From assembly GCA_016110215.1 (NCBI GenBank), contig JADWQD010000005.1, positions 930,001-994,000 of the forward strand: a stretch of DNA of 64,000 nt, given 5' to 3'. The translations under genes and the position numbers were made by a program. The stretch comes from Capronia americana (Eukaryota; Ascomycota; Eurotiomycetes; Chaetothyriales; Herpotrichiellaceae). Shown piece by piece: positions 1 through 10,915 of this stretch (position 1 is the stretch's first letter; the number at the start of each line of letters is the position of its first letter). The notes below the pieces were generated by a model that saw only the letters and a list, made by a program, of their open reading frames with translations, made no database searches and was not told where the DNA came from.

Positions 1-6
1 ACATTA

Positions 7-78
7 CACCTACCACCTACCTTAGGCAGACACCTACCACCTACCTTAGGCAGACACCTACCACCTACCTTAGGCAGA
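7..78. repeat. 24-bp tandem repeat, three copies
   Basis: Three exact, contiguous 24-bp copies (7-30, 31-54, 55-78), each built from CACCTAC-type hexamer steps followed by CTTAGGCAGA. A simple minisatellite at the window edge; it may continue upstream. No function is evident. Confidence 0.9.
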
Positions 79-541
79 CAGTACTATAACACACTGAACA
101 CGAACTTAGTAGCATAGAGGGAACACAACCGGGAATAACATCGATATATATAGTACAGTAGTATGTACGGAGTTTACCAGGCTGACTACGGAGGTGCTCC
201 AGTGTCTGGTCCAGCTGTCTGAGTCGATGTGTGTGGCCTTTGACCTCTTTTCAGGGAGATATAATAATTCTGCAACTACCGTAGATGTTTCGCGAGGTCG
301 GCTTGAATCTCAAGGTGTGAGCATGCAACGGTACGGTACACACGTATTGATTGTGGTTCACCCTTGCTTTGATGAGCATACTTACCGTACATCCTATAAT
401 CAAGGCTGGGCCGCTCGGATTTGGTATTCGGTGAACAAAGTATTTTATACAGCTTCACTCTATCTGCCATGCCTCGGAGCTGTGCCGCGAAGAGCGAGAC
501 GCCGGTACAACATGGTCGCATATCTACGTCACACAGGGAAA
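79..541. other. Intergenic region, no gene seen
   Basis: Small open frames on both strands have no recognisable content. This is probably the 3' flank of the minus-strand gene at 542. Confidence 0.5.
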
Positions 542-2179
542 TCACAAGTCGTCGGCCGACCAAGGTGCCCACCGTTGCTCTCCGCTCTGCCTTAACCTCT
601 TCTTTCCTTGCTGATCGCTCTTGCCACCCTCGTCAACGGGCGGCAGCCATAGCTTTGCCCGTCCGGGGGCATCGTCCGCTAACTTCCCATTTTTGCGCAT
701 ATTCATCTCGCATACGAATATGCGCAGGAAATCTCGGTTCTCTCGGGGTTCCCTCGGCCTGGGTTGTCCTTCATCGATGCCGTGCTCAGGGTCCGCCCAG
801 AGGGTCTGAGCCGCGCGGAATTTGTTAGATGGCGTACCGTCGGGTTCGAGCCAGGTTGGTGGGGACGAGGCGTGCGCAGTGCGGACTGTGGAGGGTATGC
901 AAGTTGCCAGCGGGACCAACGAAGGGAGTTGAGAGGTTGTGCCCGCGTAAGAGGGGAAGGGGGCTCTTTCATTTGTGGGAGAAGGAGAGCGCTGCGTCTG
1001 ATATTTCCTTTTGATTTTGAGCTTCGGTTTGCTTTCGGTTTTGGGGGTTTGAGTCGGTGTGGGTTTCTCGTCGACCCAGAAGTGCAATTGGGCTGGCGAG
1101 TCGGCAGGCACGACCGTATGGGAGTTAAGATAGCGTCGGAGGGCTGCCGATGGAGGTTCGTCTGAGGGTGGAGGCCGTCGATCGTCGGTCAGTGAGGGTC
1201 TGAATTCGAAGACGGATCTTGTCAGGAAATCATCGGGTTGGACCAACGGAGGAGTAGTGGCGATGTTGGACACAGTTTGTGCAGCAGATTTCAACGCCCT
1301 CAATGACGCTGTCAGGCTCGATTTGAAGGAACTTTGCGTTTTCTTCAGGGGCACCGGTCGCCGTCTGAGCTGCGAAGGTGGCGAGATAGTCAAGTCAGGT
1401 GTGGATGTTCCGCTGAACTGGTCTTCCTCGTCCATTTGCAGCAGGGGGTGCTCGTTGCTGCAGTCTTCGGAACTCGCCATCTGCCGAAGTCGGTGATCTG
1501 ACGGAGATCTGACTGTCGCTGGAGAAATACTGCTGAAGTCGTCGGCCGAGGCCAGCGAAGGCATTGATTCAGCCGAAAGAGATCTGGCCGATAGTATGCC
1601 AGCGTCAAGACCTTCACTGCCAACTATCATTTGTCCCTCCACCAGGCCATCGATGTTGCCAAACAGTCCCTCGAACTGTGGATTCGTCCAACTCCCCGAC
1701 AGACTTCCCTCATGGCTTGGCTGGACGTCGTCCCGTAGAAGCTTGCTGAAATCCGCGACGTAGTCAACATTCGGCAGTCGCTGACTGGGTCGCGGCTTTG
1801 GTTTTCTTCGTATAGGAATCGTAGTCGCCGACAACACATCCTGAGCCGATTGTTTCCTCTTCGGGACAGGCTGCGATCGTGATGCTGGAGTCGATGTCGG
1901 AAGCTGTAATGAGGAGGGCCCGGGTCGTCGAGGGTTAAGCTGGATCCGCGGTTCTGTCCTCGGGGGGATCTTGACAGGATCGGAGGTTGGTTTGCAAAGA
2001 GCAGCGGCTCGTTCTTCGGAGAGACTTTGAGACAGCGCAGAACGGGCAGGTGGTGACCGAGAAAGCGAGTCCCGTGCCTTCCTCTTCGCAAAGGTGTCCT
2101 TCTCTTTCTCGTTGAAATCAATCTGCTGTTGCCTATGCGCCAGGGGGTTCTGGGCGAAAGACCGAGGGACCATCATCAT
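542..2179 (-). CDS. Conserved fungal Ser/Pro-rich protein of unknown function
   Basis: An uninterrupted frame of 545 residues from an ATG at 2179, where three ATG codons stand in a row. The frame runs upstream to 2230 only through a non-ATG codon. Most of the protein is disordered and rich in Ser, Pro and Arg, with basic patches such as KRKARD and PIRRKPKPR that could be nuclear localisation signals. The best conserved-looking part is near the C-terminus (RENRDFLRIFVCEMNMR, then GKL and GRAKLWLPP), a block I associate with a Pezizomycotina-only protein of unknown role. No enzyme or membrane motif is visible. Existence is well supported by frame length; function is unknown. Confidence 0.75.
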   Translation of the reverse strand: MMMVPRSFAQNPLAHRQQQIDFNEKEKDTFAKRKARDSLSRSPPARSALSQSLSEERAAALCKPTSDPVKIPPRTEPRIQLNPRRPGPSSLQLPTSTPASRSQPVPKRKQSAQDVLSATTIPIRRKPKPRPSQRLPNVDYVADFSKLLRDDVQPSHEGSLSGSWTNPQFEGLFGNIDGLVEGQMIVGSEGLDAGILSARSLSAESMPSLASADDFSSISPATVRSPSDHRLRQMASSEDCSNEHPLLQMDEEDQFSGTSTPDLTISPPSQLRRRPVPLKKTQSSFKSSLTASLRALKSAAQTVSNIATTPPLVQPDDFLTRSVFEFRPSLTDDRRPPPSDEPPSAALRRYLNSHTVVPADSPAQLHFWVDEKPTPTQTPKTESKPKLKIKRKYQTQRSPSPTNERAPFPSYAGTTSQLPSLVPLATCIPSTVRTAHASSPPTWLEPDGTPSNKFRAAQTLWADPEHGIDEGQPRPREPRENRDFLRIFVCEMNMRKNGKLADDAPGRAKLWLPPVDEGGKSDQQGKKRLRQSGEQRWAPWSADDL

Positions 2180-5014
2180 GGCGGTGGTGGGCAGGCTCGA
2201 TGGAGGAAAATGGCTTGATCTCCGGTTCAAATCTCAACTCAGCATGTCAGGACGCCGGATTCGAGCGGCATGCCTGGGGGTTGAGCGAGCGTGGGATGTT
2301 CTAGTGACTGGCTCGCAAAGCCGGGTCAAGCCCTCGAAACAGACAGTTGAAGGTGAGGCAGCGAAACAGCAACGACGACGACAGTGAAGATGGGAAGGAT
2401 GGCATGACGAGCCAGCCCTACGGATATTAGGAGATAGGTTTCAGCTGTTGTTGTTAGCTAATGGTCGTGTCTGTAACGTCTCGCAGATTCGCGCCCGTGG
2501 TGTCGGCGTCAGGCAACACTGGAAAAGGGCAGCACACGACCGACCGACGCCCTGGGCCGAAAGATAAGGGAGCCCGGCATATCGAGCAGTGCCCATTGGC
2601 AGAACCAGAAGTCAGCCCCAACTGGGTGGGATGCCCTCGTGGGCGATGACGAGTCTCCAGGCATCCCTGGCCAATGCTCGAACCCACCGCGGCCACTAAC
2701 ATCTCTCGCTCCGACCCCTGGGGCTTTTCTTTTGGCTCGATCCGAATTCCCAGAGGCCCCCTTGCGCGGCCCTCCGACTTGCCCTTTGTGGCAACAACAT
2801 CCAGTACAATGACAGCACATATATTTGGCATTATTCATCCAGAATGTTGCGGGACAGTTCACAAGCCCGGGGACATTTTCGAGTGAGCCTCGAGGAGATC
2901 GCGGAATGTCGCCAATTGGCCGCGGACATCTGAGCTCTTGATCCGCATCATCCTCACTCATACCAGTTCCTGGCAAAACATGCTTATTCTTTCGACCACA
3001 ACAACCCCAGGGTTTCCTTTTTCCATCAGTAGCGAGGGTTATGGCCTCCGAGCTCTGCTGTGCATTTCCTGCCAGGCGAGGGTACGTACCCAGGAACCTA
3101 CGTAGGTATTTTCTGTCCCCGCGGAGCTCTTTTCCAGAATGTGACTTCATTGCTCCATCTCGCACCCGCAGGGCCGCTATAATGGATCGTTCACGATAAG
3201 CGATTGGCAAGCGGAGTTTTGCTCGAGTAATGCTTATTTGGTCGCTGCGCACTTTGGAAACGGATTGTGCCGACACGAAAAATTCCTCGCCGAGGCATAC
3301 TCGTACGCGAGCTACGGTTTCAGAGCAAAGGACCTCGTACGATGGGACGAACGGCTCCAGCATGTCGAACCAAGAAAGGTTCTGTCATCTGTCACGGCTT
3401 TCAGTCGTCCGTTGAAGGGCTGACGTCCACGTTGAAACAAATGGAGACGGCCAAACTTGGGGCAAACCACTAGGAGAAAACCGTTTGGCATAAATTCCAC
3501 AATTCCCAAACATTGACGAGGAGAACACCGAAGCGGATCTTTACTGCCATCATTTCGACGTTCAAGCACGGTAGTCGCCGAGGCTTGAGGGAAAACAGCT
3601 CAATTGTCGCTCACCAGCACCAAAAAGGGGCGGAACCTTCCAGAGTTGTTTACTAGGTTCTTCAGCAACGTGGACTACGAAGCAACTGGTGTGAACTCGG
3701 TCGTACTTGGCTTGGCACGTACAAGAGGTTCTGTATGGTCTAAGCCACCGCGAAGATGTCGACCGGACCCCTCGAGTCCAGGAAACTCCGTGAGCTGGTC
3801 ATGAAGAGGGACTTTTGCAACGTGGGATGAAGCCACCAGCTGTCAATGCCCGTCCTGCATGTCTCGCTAACTTTTGGACTCCGTCTTATAAGGCAGGGTT
3901 TCTGTCTGCTCGTAAAAATCCCCATCTTCACTAGAACAACGATGACGACTTATGACAGCGTTCCACAGGAGTAAAGTTACCGCGAGGCTGAGCTGAACTT
4001 GAAGAAGACTACTGATTGATAATGTATTCGGCCAGCCAGCAGCACACGCAGACACACACACATACAGACATACACATATCACGCAGGAAGAGTCCATAAT
4101 GAGCATCAACAGCGTGATGTGACGGGAGATGACAAGCAACGCCTCCCTGCGTTGACTGGATGCGAGAATGGAAGCAGCACACCGCGTGCAAGAAACAGAC
4201 ACACACCCAGTAGGATCCTTCCTTCACCGCAGGAGCCACAGCTCCTGTACCCGTCCAACTTACATCACCATGTCCATGTATGCATATGCATATGTACTTG
4301 AGCTTCAGCACAGACCGACACGACACGACGCGACGCGACACAATACCTCCATCCATGCGCGTCTGGCAAAGTCGAGACAGAAATAGCCAGTTATAAAGTC
4401 TTGTCTCGAGACTACCTACACAGTATAGCATAGTACAGTACAGTACAGTACAGTCTCGCCCTCGTTCTCCTCCGTGGTCCGTACCTATATATACATATCA
4501 AGCCTTGCCTTGGCTTACACGTACATACATAGTATGTGGCTTCTTTTCGTTCTACCTTAATTCCTTAATTCCTTACTTTCTACCTTAATTCCTCGAGGCT
4601 TTACTTTCTTTCTTCCTTCCTGGGTGCCTGGATTCCAATCCCCAAAAACCAAAATCCGAAACTCCCAAACCTCGCCGGTGTTCGGCAGTCTCATCATCTG
4701 CGAAAGCTCGACAGCGAGGCAAGGGAAGGGCAGGGAAGCAAGCAAGAAAGAAAGCAAGGAAGATTGAAAGATGAGTTCAAGTCGGAAAGTCGGAAAGTCG
4801 GAAGAAACGTCTCTTATCTCTCATCTCTTCTCTCCTTCATGGGTATCACGTATTTCCTCAGCCGGTATCTCATCCGGTACCTCATCCCAACGCCAACTCC
4901 AACTCCAGCGCCGCCTATGTTTGTCTTATGAGATCGAGTCTGAGACGCCCCAATGCGACTGTGCACGCCCTGCCCTGCAGTGGAGATGCAAGGGCAACAA
5001 GTTTTTCAATGTTG
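2180..5014. other. Long intergenic stretch with microsatellites
   Basis: About 2.8 kb without a gene I can support. It holds the upstream region of the gene at 542-2179 and the 3' flank of ppg1. The 3.9-4.9 kb part is rich in short tandem repeats: CA/ACACAT near 4047-4080, CGACA units near 4315-4345, GTACA units at 4433-4453, CCTTAATT-type repeats near 4553-4590 and GTCGGAAA near 4780-4802. A 284-residue minus-strand frame at 2509-3363 has unconvincing composition. Confidence 0.5.
4433..4453. repeat. GTACA pentanucleotide microsatellite
   Basis: About four consecutive GTACA units, in a stretch that also holds CA-rich and CGACA-type microsatellites. Confidence 0.8.
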
Positions 5015-6444
5015 TTACAAGAAGTACTCCCCCACCGGCTTTTTGGCCGGCATACCCCTTGTGCCTTGCGGCGCGGCTTCAAACACTCTATACCTCCGTC
5101 CCGGGGTGGCCAGATTCCACAGGACACCGCTTCCGCCTCCGTTGCCATCTCCACCGACGGGTTCTCGTCTTCCCTGGTCGCCATTCGCCCGTTGGATGCA
5201 ACCCCCGTTTGAGCCGTCTTCGCCGAGCTCCAGGATAGCAGCCACGTTCCCGCACCGATAGCAGTAGTTCGGCGCGCTCCAGACGGTCACGATGGTCTTG
5301 TCGAACATCTCCTTGTATCCTTCCATGACCAGTTGATGGGCCCGTGCGATCAGCGACAAGTCGTTGTTGTGGTTGAAGTGCCGGACGATGTCGGCCCCGA
5401 AAAGGAATCCCGCGCCCCGCGGACTCAGTCCCCAGCCCTCGATCTCGTCCGGATCAGACCACAGGAGGTCGCACATAGCGCCCTCGTGCGGGACCTCTTG
5501 CTTGCGATCGATCAGGCGGATTTTGTCGACCGTTTCGATCAGCGGTGAGAGACCACCATGCACGCAGAGCACGGCCCCGGTAGAGGAGGTAGGCGGGTTG
5601 AACAACGACTGAGGTGCCCCATTGAGGGACGGCTGCGAGGATATCGACGACGTAGACGGCTCTAGCGGGTCCATGTCCGGAGCGGGGGATATTCGACTCG
5701 CATTCGACGCGTGCTGTGAGGGTTCTGATCCCAACGACAGACCTTCGAATCTCCGACGCAGCGATTTCGTCATGACCTCGCCATTGGCGTTGAGCACCTC
5801 GGACTCGATCTCATCGTCTTCCGCCGAGAGCGTGGATTGCGTGTTATTGTTATTGTTGCCTTCGGCGGCCTGCGAGCTGCCCGTCGGGGGAGGAACATCG
5901 GTCGTGGCACCCAGAATCAATGCCCCCAGTGCGAGATAGTCAAACACCTCGCAGCAGTACCGCCACACGTTTGCGCTGCCGTATTTCCTGATACATTCGT
6001 CGTAGAAGCCATACACGGTGGTGATCTGACGGGACTCGTGGTTCCCCCGAATCAACGTGATCCTGTCCGGGTACCTAACCTTCAAACAAAGCAGCAGCAG
6101 GAAACTCTCCAGGCTGTAGAACCCGCGGTCCACGAAATCACCCATGAACAAGTAATTCGTGTCGGGGACGTCGCCACCCACGCGAAACAGCTCCATCAAG
6201 TCGTGGAACTGCCCGTGTATATCGCCACATATTGTCACCGGGGCGTCGACGGTCACGACGTTGCCTTCTTCGATGAGCAGTTCGCGAGCTTTGTAGCAGA
6301 GTTCGCGCACTTGGGGTTCGGGGATCGGGCGACAGGCGCGTAATTGCGCGATGGCTCTGCACCACTTTTTGTCAGTCACTGCGCTGCCAGGTCCGACTGA
6401 CTGGTATGGGGATGGCAAGCTGCTTACTTGTCGAGGTCGCTCAT
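5015..6444 (-). CDS. ppg1: Serine/threonine protein phosphatase PPG1 (PP2A-like catalytic subunit)
   Basis: Catalytic subunit of the PP2A-like phosphatase Ppg1. Two exons: 6428-6444 (17 nt, encoding MSDLD and two bases of a Lys codon) and 5015-6356. The 71-bp intron (6357-6427) has a GTAAGC donor and a TGCAG acceptor. Splicing gives 452 residues starting MSDLDKAIAQLRACRPIPE, as expected for fungal PPG1; a frame opening at 6418 reads through the intron and gives a false N-terminus. Metal-binding phosphoesterase motifs GDIHG, GDFVDRG and GNHES are intact, followed by VCVHGGLSP and, near the C-terminus, SAPNYCYRCGN. About 85 low-complexity residues (Asn and Ser runs) are inserted between LGALILGA and VLCVHGG, on an expected surface loop. 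The protein ends GEYFL, as PP2A-family subunits typically end in Tyr-Phe-Leu. In yeast, Ppg1 acts with the Far (STRIPAK-like) complex. Confidence 0.92.
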
Positions 6445-6965
6445 CGCCGCCGAGCAGAGCAAATGAGGCTCTCTCTACCTGCGACCGCGTCGCATGTGTG
6501 AGGACTTGGTCCGAGCGGAGTGGTGGCGGTAGGTAGATAAATCGTCAGCGGTGCAGGTCGACGGTGGCGGGTAACAGAAGGGCCAGCGCGTGAGTGCGTG
6601 GTTCTGCCGTCGGAAGGCGGTCGCTCGATGGAGGCAATCGTTGCCAGGGGCTCTGAGCCTGCACCTACTATCCTATTGCTTGAGATATGCAGGGCGATGT
6701 GTCAATTAGCATCAAACGTCCACTCAACGCGATCCCCGCAGACGATGGACTTTCGATATGCAATTCGTGTGGCAGTCGCAGAGCGTGACGGTTAATCCTC
6801 GGGAGCAAACGTTCTTCTACGGCGGAGCATTCAAGCAGCAACGGGTCATTCGCATTCAATTCGAGCTTCGAAGCTCCTGATATTGGTAGATCTTTGGTAC
6901 AGGCGACAACACAGCATAGCACCGCCCGGCAACAAAGCTCCTTCTCCTATCCCTATCGTACCAAG
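6445..6965. promoter_or_regulatory. Divergent promoter region, ppg1 / small membrane protein
   Basis: 521 bp between the start codons of two divergent genes, so it should contain both promoters. No TATA box or specific operator was recognised. Confidence 0.5.
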
Positions 6966-7442
6966 ATGCCACCCCACCTGCACCCCCGCTCAACAGCAAC
7001 GTCCACGCTCTTCGCCGGCACGCTGCTCGCCTCCTTCGTCGTCGTAGGCATTCCACATGTCTTCCCGTGCCCGCGCCCGCGGACAGGCTACGCCGCCGAC
7101 GCGGGCCGGATAGAGCTCGACGAGGACGGCAAGCCTAACAGGAGAAAAGCCAGATCAAAAGCCAGTGACGCGTCGGGTGCCTCGGAGGGTGATCCGGAAG
7201 CTCGGAAAGCGACGCAGTCACGAGCCAAAGCTCCGCAAAAAGGTCTGCCCCAGACAAAAGACCTCGACGAAGAAGCAGCCCTGTTTCGTGAGTTGGCCGC
7301 CGAGGCTGAGATGTTGGAGAAACAGGCCAAGTTGGCGAGGGAGTGTCCGGTTCCGAAACCGACGGGCTGGGTGGGACGTATACTCGGCTTTGAGGACCAG
7401 CGAGAGGCCGGGGTGAGCGGACGAGGGAGTGAGAAAGGGTGA
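6966..7442 (+). CDS. Small predicted membrane or mitochondrial protein, conserved-type
   Basis: 158 residues from the ATG at 6966 (Kozak-like CAAGATGCC); the 24 upstream in-frame codons look like 5' UTR. The N-terminus is basic and Ser/Thr-rich, followed by one hydrophobic segment (about residues 12-32, SFVVVGIPHVFPCP), suggesting a membrane anchor or mitochondrial targeting signal. The middle is charged and Lys/Ala-rich. A predicted amphipathic helix (AALFRELAAEAEMLEKQAKL) precedes a short GWVGRILGFED block. I do not recognise the family. Confidence 0.65.
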   Translation: MPPHLHPRSTATSTLFAGTLLASFVVVGIPHVFPCPRPRTGYAADAGRIELDEDGKPNRRKARSKASDASGASEGDPEARKATQSRAKAPQKGLPQTKDLDEEAALFRELAAEAEMLEKQAKLARECPVPKPTGWVGRILGFEDQREAGVSGRGSEKG

Positions 7443-8500
7443 CGAGCATGAGCTTTCTGTTGCAAGATTAATCCAAGTGATCCGGTCTCTAGCAAAGCAA
7501 AGCAATCACCCTGCGCCGAGCTGTTGGTGATTGATCCACGCCAGATATTCTCCACCAGAGCTCATAGAAAGCCAAGGTCGACGGTGGAGGAACTTTCGAA
7601 GGAAATTGCACCAACCCGAGCACCTTGAAGCCAGACGATGCTGGAGGAACTTTTGAAGGAAAATACACCAACCCGAGCACCTTGATACCAAGATCGACGC
7701 TAGAAGAACCCGTTGACGGAAGATCCACCAGAAGCGAGCACCTCGAGGCCGGCCGGTCCGTCAACACTGGATGAAACCGACAAAGACACCTCTCGGAGCA
7801 AGCGGAACGAGACTGCCGACAACAGCAGGCAGTGTTGGAAAACAAACCAAGAAGTCAAGAAGCAAGAAGCAAGAATGCCATCCGGGGGGAAATGTCCCCC
7901 TTGGTTGACCTAGAAGCTGGAAGCTAGAGCTAGTGTCGATGGCGGCGTCCATCCTTGCCCTATGGCAGATGTCGAGATGCACGGCCATCAGCATTTACGG
8001 GGAATAAGAACGGGATGATAGGCCATGTTGCGGATACCTGCCTTGTGCATGGACGCGGTGAATGCTGAGGTTCGGTAGCTGGGGAGCAATTCGAGCCACG
8101 ACCTCTGATTGGACGTGGAGGACGAGGCAAAGCGTACAGGGACGATTAAGAGAATACAAATGAGAGCCTTGACTGAGAACAGATGAAGACCGATGGTGAT
8201 CATATGGAAGTGTCTGAATGGTAGCAGCCTATCCAAATGTTTCCCCATGCGCTCTTCGAAGCTTGATCGCATGTCCGCAACCACCAGCAGCTGGGCGGCC
8301 ACTGACCATGAGAAACAAATCGTAACAAAAAGGGAAAGCTAGTCAAACACATCAGGACGTCTCCTGTCATCTGCAATGCAAAGCATCTCAACATGGCTGT
8401 CAATCCTCAACCACTTCACCTTGACGTTCAATTTGACTCCATCGTCGACTCTTCGGAATGGTCGCTGTCGCTTCTCTCTGCTCTTGGTCGGTAGGTCGGC
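7443..8500. other. Intergenic region with a degenerate ~57-bp repeat
   Basis: Apart from the repeat at 7576-7750, I see no supported gene. It lies between two convergent genes. Confidence 0.5.
7576..7750. repeat. Degenerate 57-59-bp tandem repeat, three copies
   Basis: Three successive units share GGAGGAAC, AAGGAAAAT and CCCGAGCACCTTG blocks with period 57, then about 59. On the minus strand the first two units read as a repeated KVLGLVxFPSKVPP peptide, but the surrounding 118-residue frame has no other coding support. Probably a decayed minisatellite rather than a gene. Confidence 0.6.
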
Positions 8501-9886
8501 TTACTCCTCCCGTTCCCTGTTGCCGTTGATCTCCTTCAGCTTCATCCCTGTCTTCCAGTCCAGCTCCTTTGCAATTTGGGTCATGCGTTCAAAGACCGGC
8601 CTGCCCACATACCTCCAGAAACCACCTGCTCGGACACATGTCTCGCGCTGCTCGTTCTCGAATCGTTCTAAATCATCTCTCACCAGGCCTTTGAGGCTAG
8701 CAATAATGGAGGTGATCTGGTGTGGCCTGCAGGCAGCGTCCTTGTCCGCTCCAGCTCCATTCTTCTTGGCAATACCACAATTGACGACCGGGACCGCAAG
8801 GGGCGTGGCACAGGACCGGGCATGTTCAGCATCTACTCCAAGCTTCCCCAACACAGCGACGAGCAGGTCCTCCATCTCGTCATCGGCCTGGTCCTCGTCA
8901 TTCACACGTTCACTGAACCTTCGCTTCTTGGGGCCACCACTACTCGCCGCGGAAGAGCTCTTACGCCTATCTCGATCACTCCTTCTCCTCTGTGCAATGC
9001 TGGACAGCAACGCCTTCTTGTGCTCGTCAATGCTCGACAAGAATCCCATGTTGCGGGCAATGACTTCCTCGATGGTCCTGTCGGTGGCTAATGGATGTGT
9101 TGCACCTGCTGGGCCTTCTGCATTGGCCGCGTCTCCATGCAAGACCTTTGCCACAAAGGAGACATCTTCAGTCCGGACATTGATGACATGCTTCTGCTGG
9201 TTCTTGGCAGCTTTGGACTGTGACTTGGCGGCCTTCGTAGCTTTCTTTATGGCGCGGATTTCGGCTTTGGTCAGCTTGAGAGGAGCCATCCGGGCGCGTT
9301 CGCTTTCATCCGCCGTGCTTGCCGTGGTGTCGGTAACAGTGTGTGCATCGTCATTCTCTTCGTCTTCGAACTCGTCATCGAGAACCTCGAATTGACGGAC
9401 CGCTTGTTGAGCATAAGGGACATTGACGGGCAGTTCCTCCAGTCTGTTTCTGGTCCTCGTCGAGATCGGACCTGTGCCGGTTGCTATCTTGTACTCTGCG
9501 AGGAGCTCTGCGATCTTTTGCACGCAGCAACGGCGAGTGTCAGTGAGTCGTCTCTATGCTTCTCGCTCGTTGCCCCAGCAACGAGATGCTGCCCCAACTC
9601 ACCTTTCTATGCCTGTTTTCATGTAACTCATCTGCCTGGATGCACGAGAAGCAGTTATGGCTTGTTCCGATGGCGTGCATGGTCTGGTGATAACGAGTAC
9701 AAGGGATGCTGTGGGTTCCGTAGCAGGTTTGGCGGGCTTTGGGGTTGCTCATCTTCATGGAACAGAGGTAACAACTGTGCTCTGTACAAAGTTAATATCG
9801 GCCACGGGTACGGCAGGTGAGGGTGACTTGCCTAGTCCAGATGCCGCTTCCCACTTGAAGGGGCTACTGGGCGCGGCAGGATCCAT
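8501..9886 (-). CDS. Cysteine-rich N-terminal domain protein, function unknown
   Basis: Rebuilt as three exons: 9832-9886, 9603-9781 and 8501-9514, giving 415 residues. The first intron (9782-9831) appears to be GC-AG with a strong GCAAGT donor; the second (9515-9602) has GTGAGT and a less certain AAAAG acceptor. Exon 2 makes sense only when spliced and encodes closely spaced Cys/His residues (HSCYLCSMKM, then RQTCYG, IPCTRYHQTMH and HNCFSC), suggesting a small zinc-binding fold. The last exon has an acidic/Lys-rich middle with helical KAEIRAIKKATKAAK, a nuclear-type PKKRR, and a conserved-looking C-terminus (CVRAGGFWRYVGRPVFERM). I do not recognise the family; a nuclear or RNA-related role is only a guess from composition. 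Confidence 0.65.
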
Positions 9887-10915
9887 GGTCACTGTTCCTC
9901 GCCTCTTATGTGCCTTGCAAGGTCTCTAGTGTTGTTGCCTCACGCAGGCTTCTTCTGGGTCTTTTGGGTCTTTTGGGAAGCTAGAATTGTTTTGGCTTGC
10001 AAGTACTTTTTAATGTGCACGAAGGGCTGCAAAGACAATGACGTGTCTGCAGGAGGGTGTCGGTCAGGATCGATGTCTCGGATCAATCAAAGAGAGCGCG
10101 GTGAGGCTAGGAAGCGTGTGAAAGAGAAGATGTCAAGTGAAGAAAATGTGCACCCGCAGCAGTGAAAGTGCGCGAGGCCAGACGTGACGAGATGTAAAAA
10201 GCTGAGACGCAGAATGTGCAACAGAAGGACTGTCAGCTGGCTTCAGGACGCGGATGAGAAAGCGAGAGATCTGACACGTTTTGGACCAATGTCTTTGATT
10301 GCCTGGCAGCATCTGTTATGATTTCTTGCCGACATTTCTCGAACAAAGAGCATACTGCGCGTGGGTGCAATCGATAAGCCACGGGTGCGGTACATAAGGA
10401 CGAGTTGTTTCTGGCTGTCGGGCAACTGCAACTCGGTGGAGTTGGTCCGGTATGCAATTCAGCACACGCACAGCGGCTGGCACGACGCCACAGAGAGGAT
10501 TGAGGATGTGAGCGGAGCTGGCTCGACGAAGCCAGCTCACCGTGGAATGGAGGAGGATGAGGAGCAGAGAACAGGATTATTGCATACAGCACTGGCAAAG
10601 TGAGCGAGTGGAAGCTATGGAAAGCAGATTGACGTTACAAGAAGGAGCGACGTGGTGCCTCCACCATTCGAGAGAAACCATTTCCGAGGAAGGCGCCCAT
10701 TGGAAGCCGACGTGGGCATTCCGAGTTTGCTCGCGTCTCAACGAGCCGCAGCCTGGTTACAGACTGGAGAGGTGTTGACTCCACCGAGTTCTCAAACAAC
10801 TCAAGATCGCAGTCGCCAGAGAGCAATGGTGGAGGTTGGAAGCAAACCGATGCCGGCAGGCTGCATACTGGCCTGTCGGTGAGTCGATAAGCCCCAGCCC
10901 ACATTCCACCTCAAT
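9887..10915. other. Intergenic region, no gene seen
   Basis: About 1 kb holding the upstream region of the gene at 8501-9886 and the 3' flank of egt1. Short overlapping frames on both strands have no recognisable content. Confidence 0.5.

Noticed and set aside
1..78. Considered as a telomeric or subtelomeric repeat
   Set aside because: The unit (CACCTAC/CTTAGGCAGA) is not TTAGGG-type and housekeeping genes lie close by; a local minisatellite is simpler.
2509..3363. 284-codon minus-strand frame with Cys-rich patch
   Set aside because: Starts with ATG but has no recognisable domain and irregular composition, and lies in the upstream region of another gene. Not convincing without expression data.
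7489..7845. Minus-strand frame with repeated KVLGLVxFPSKVPP, a possible second repeat-type peptide precursor
   Set aside because: No signal peptide, no dibasic sites between repeats, only two clear units; better explained as a decayed minisatellite.
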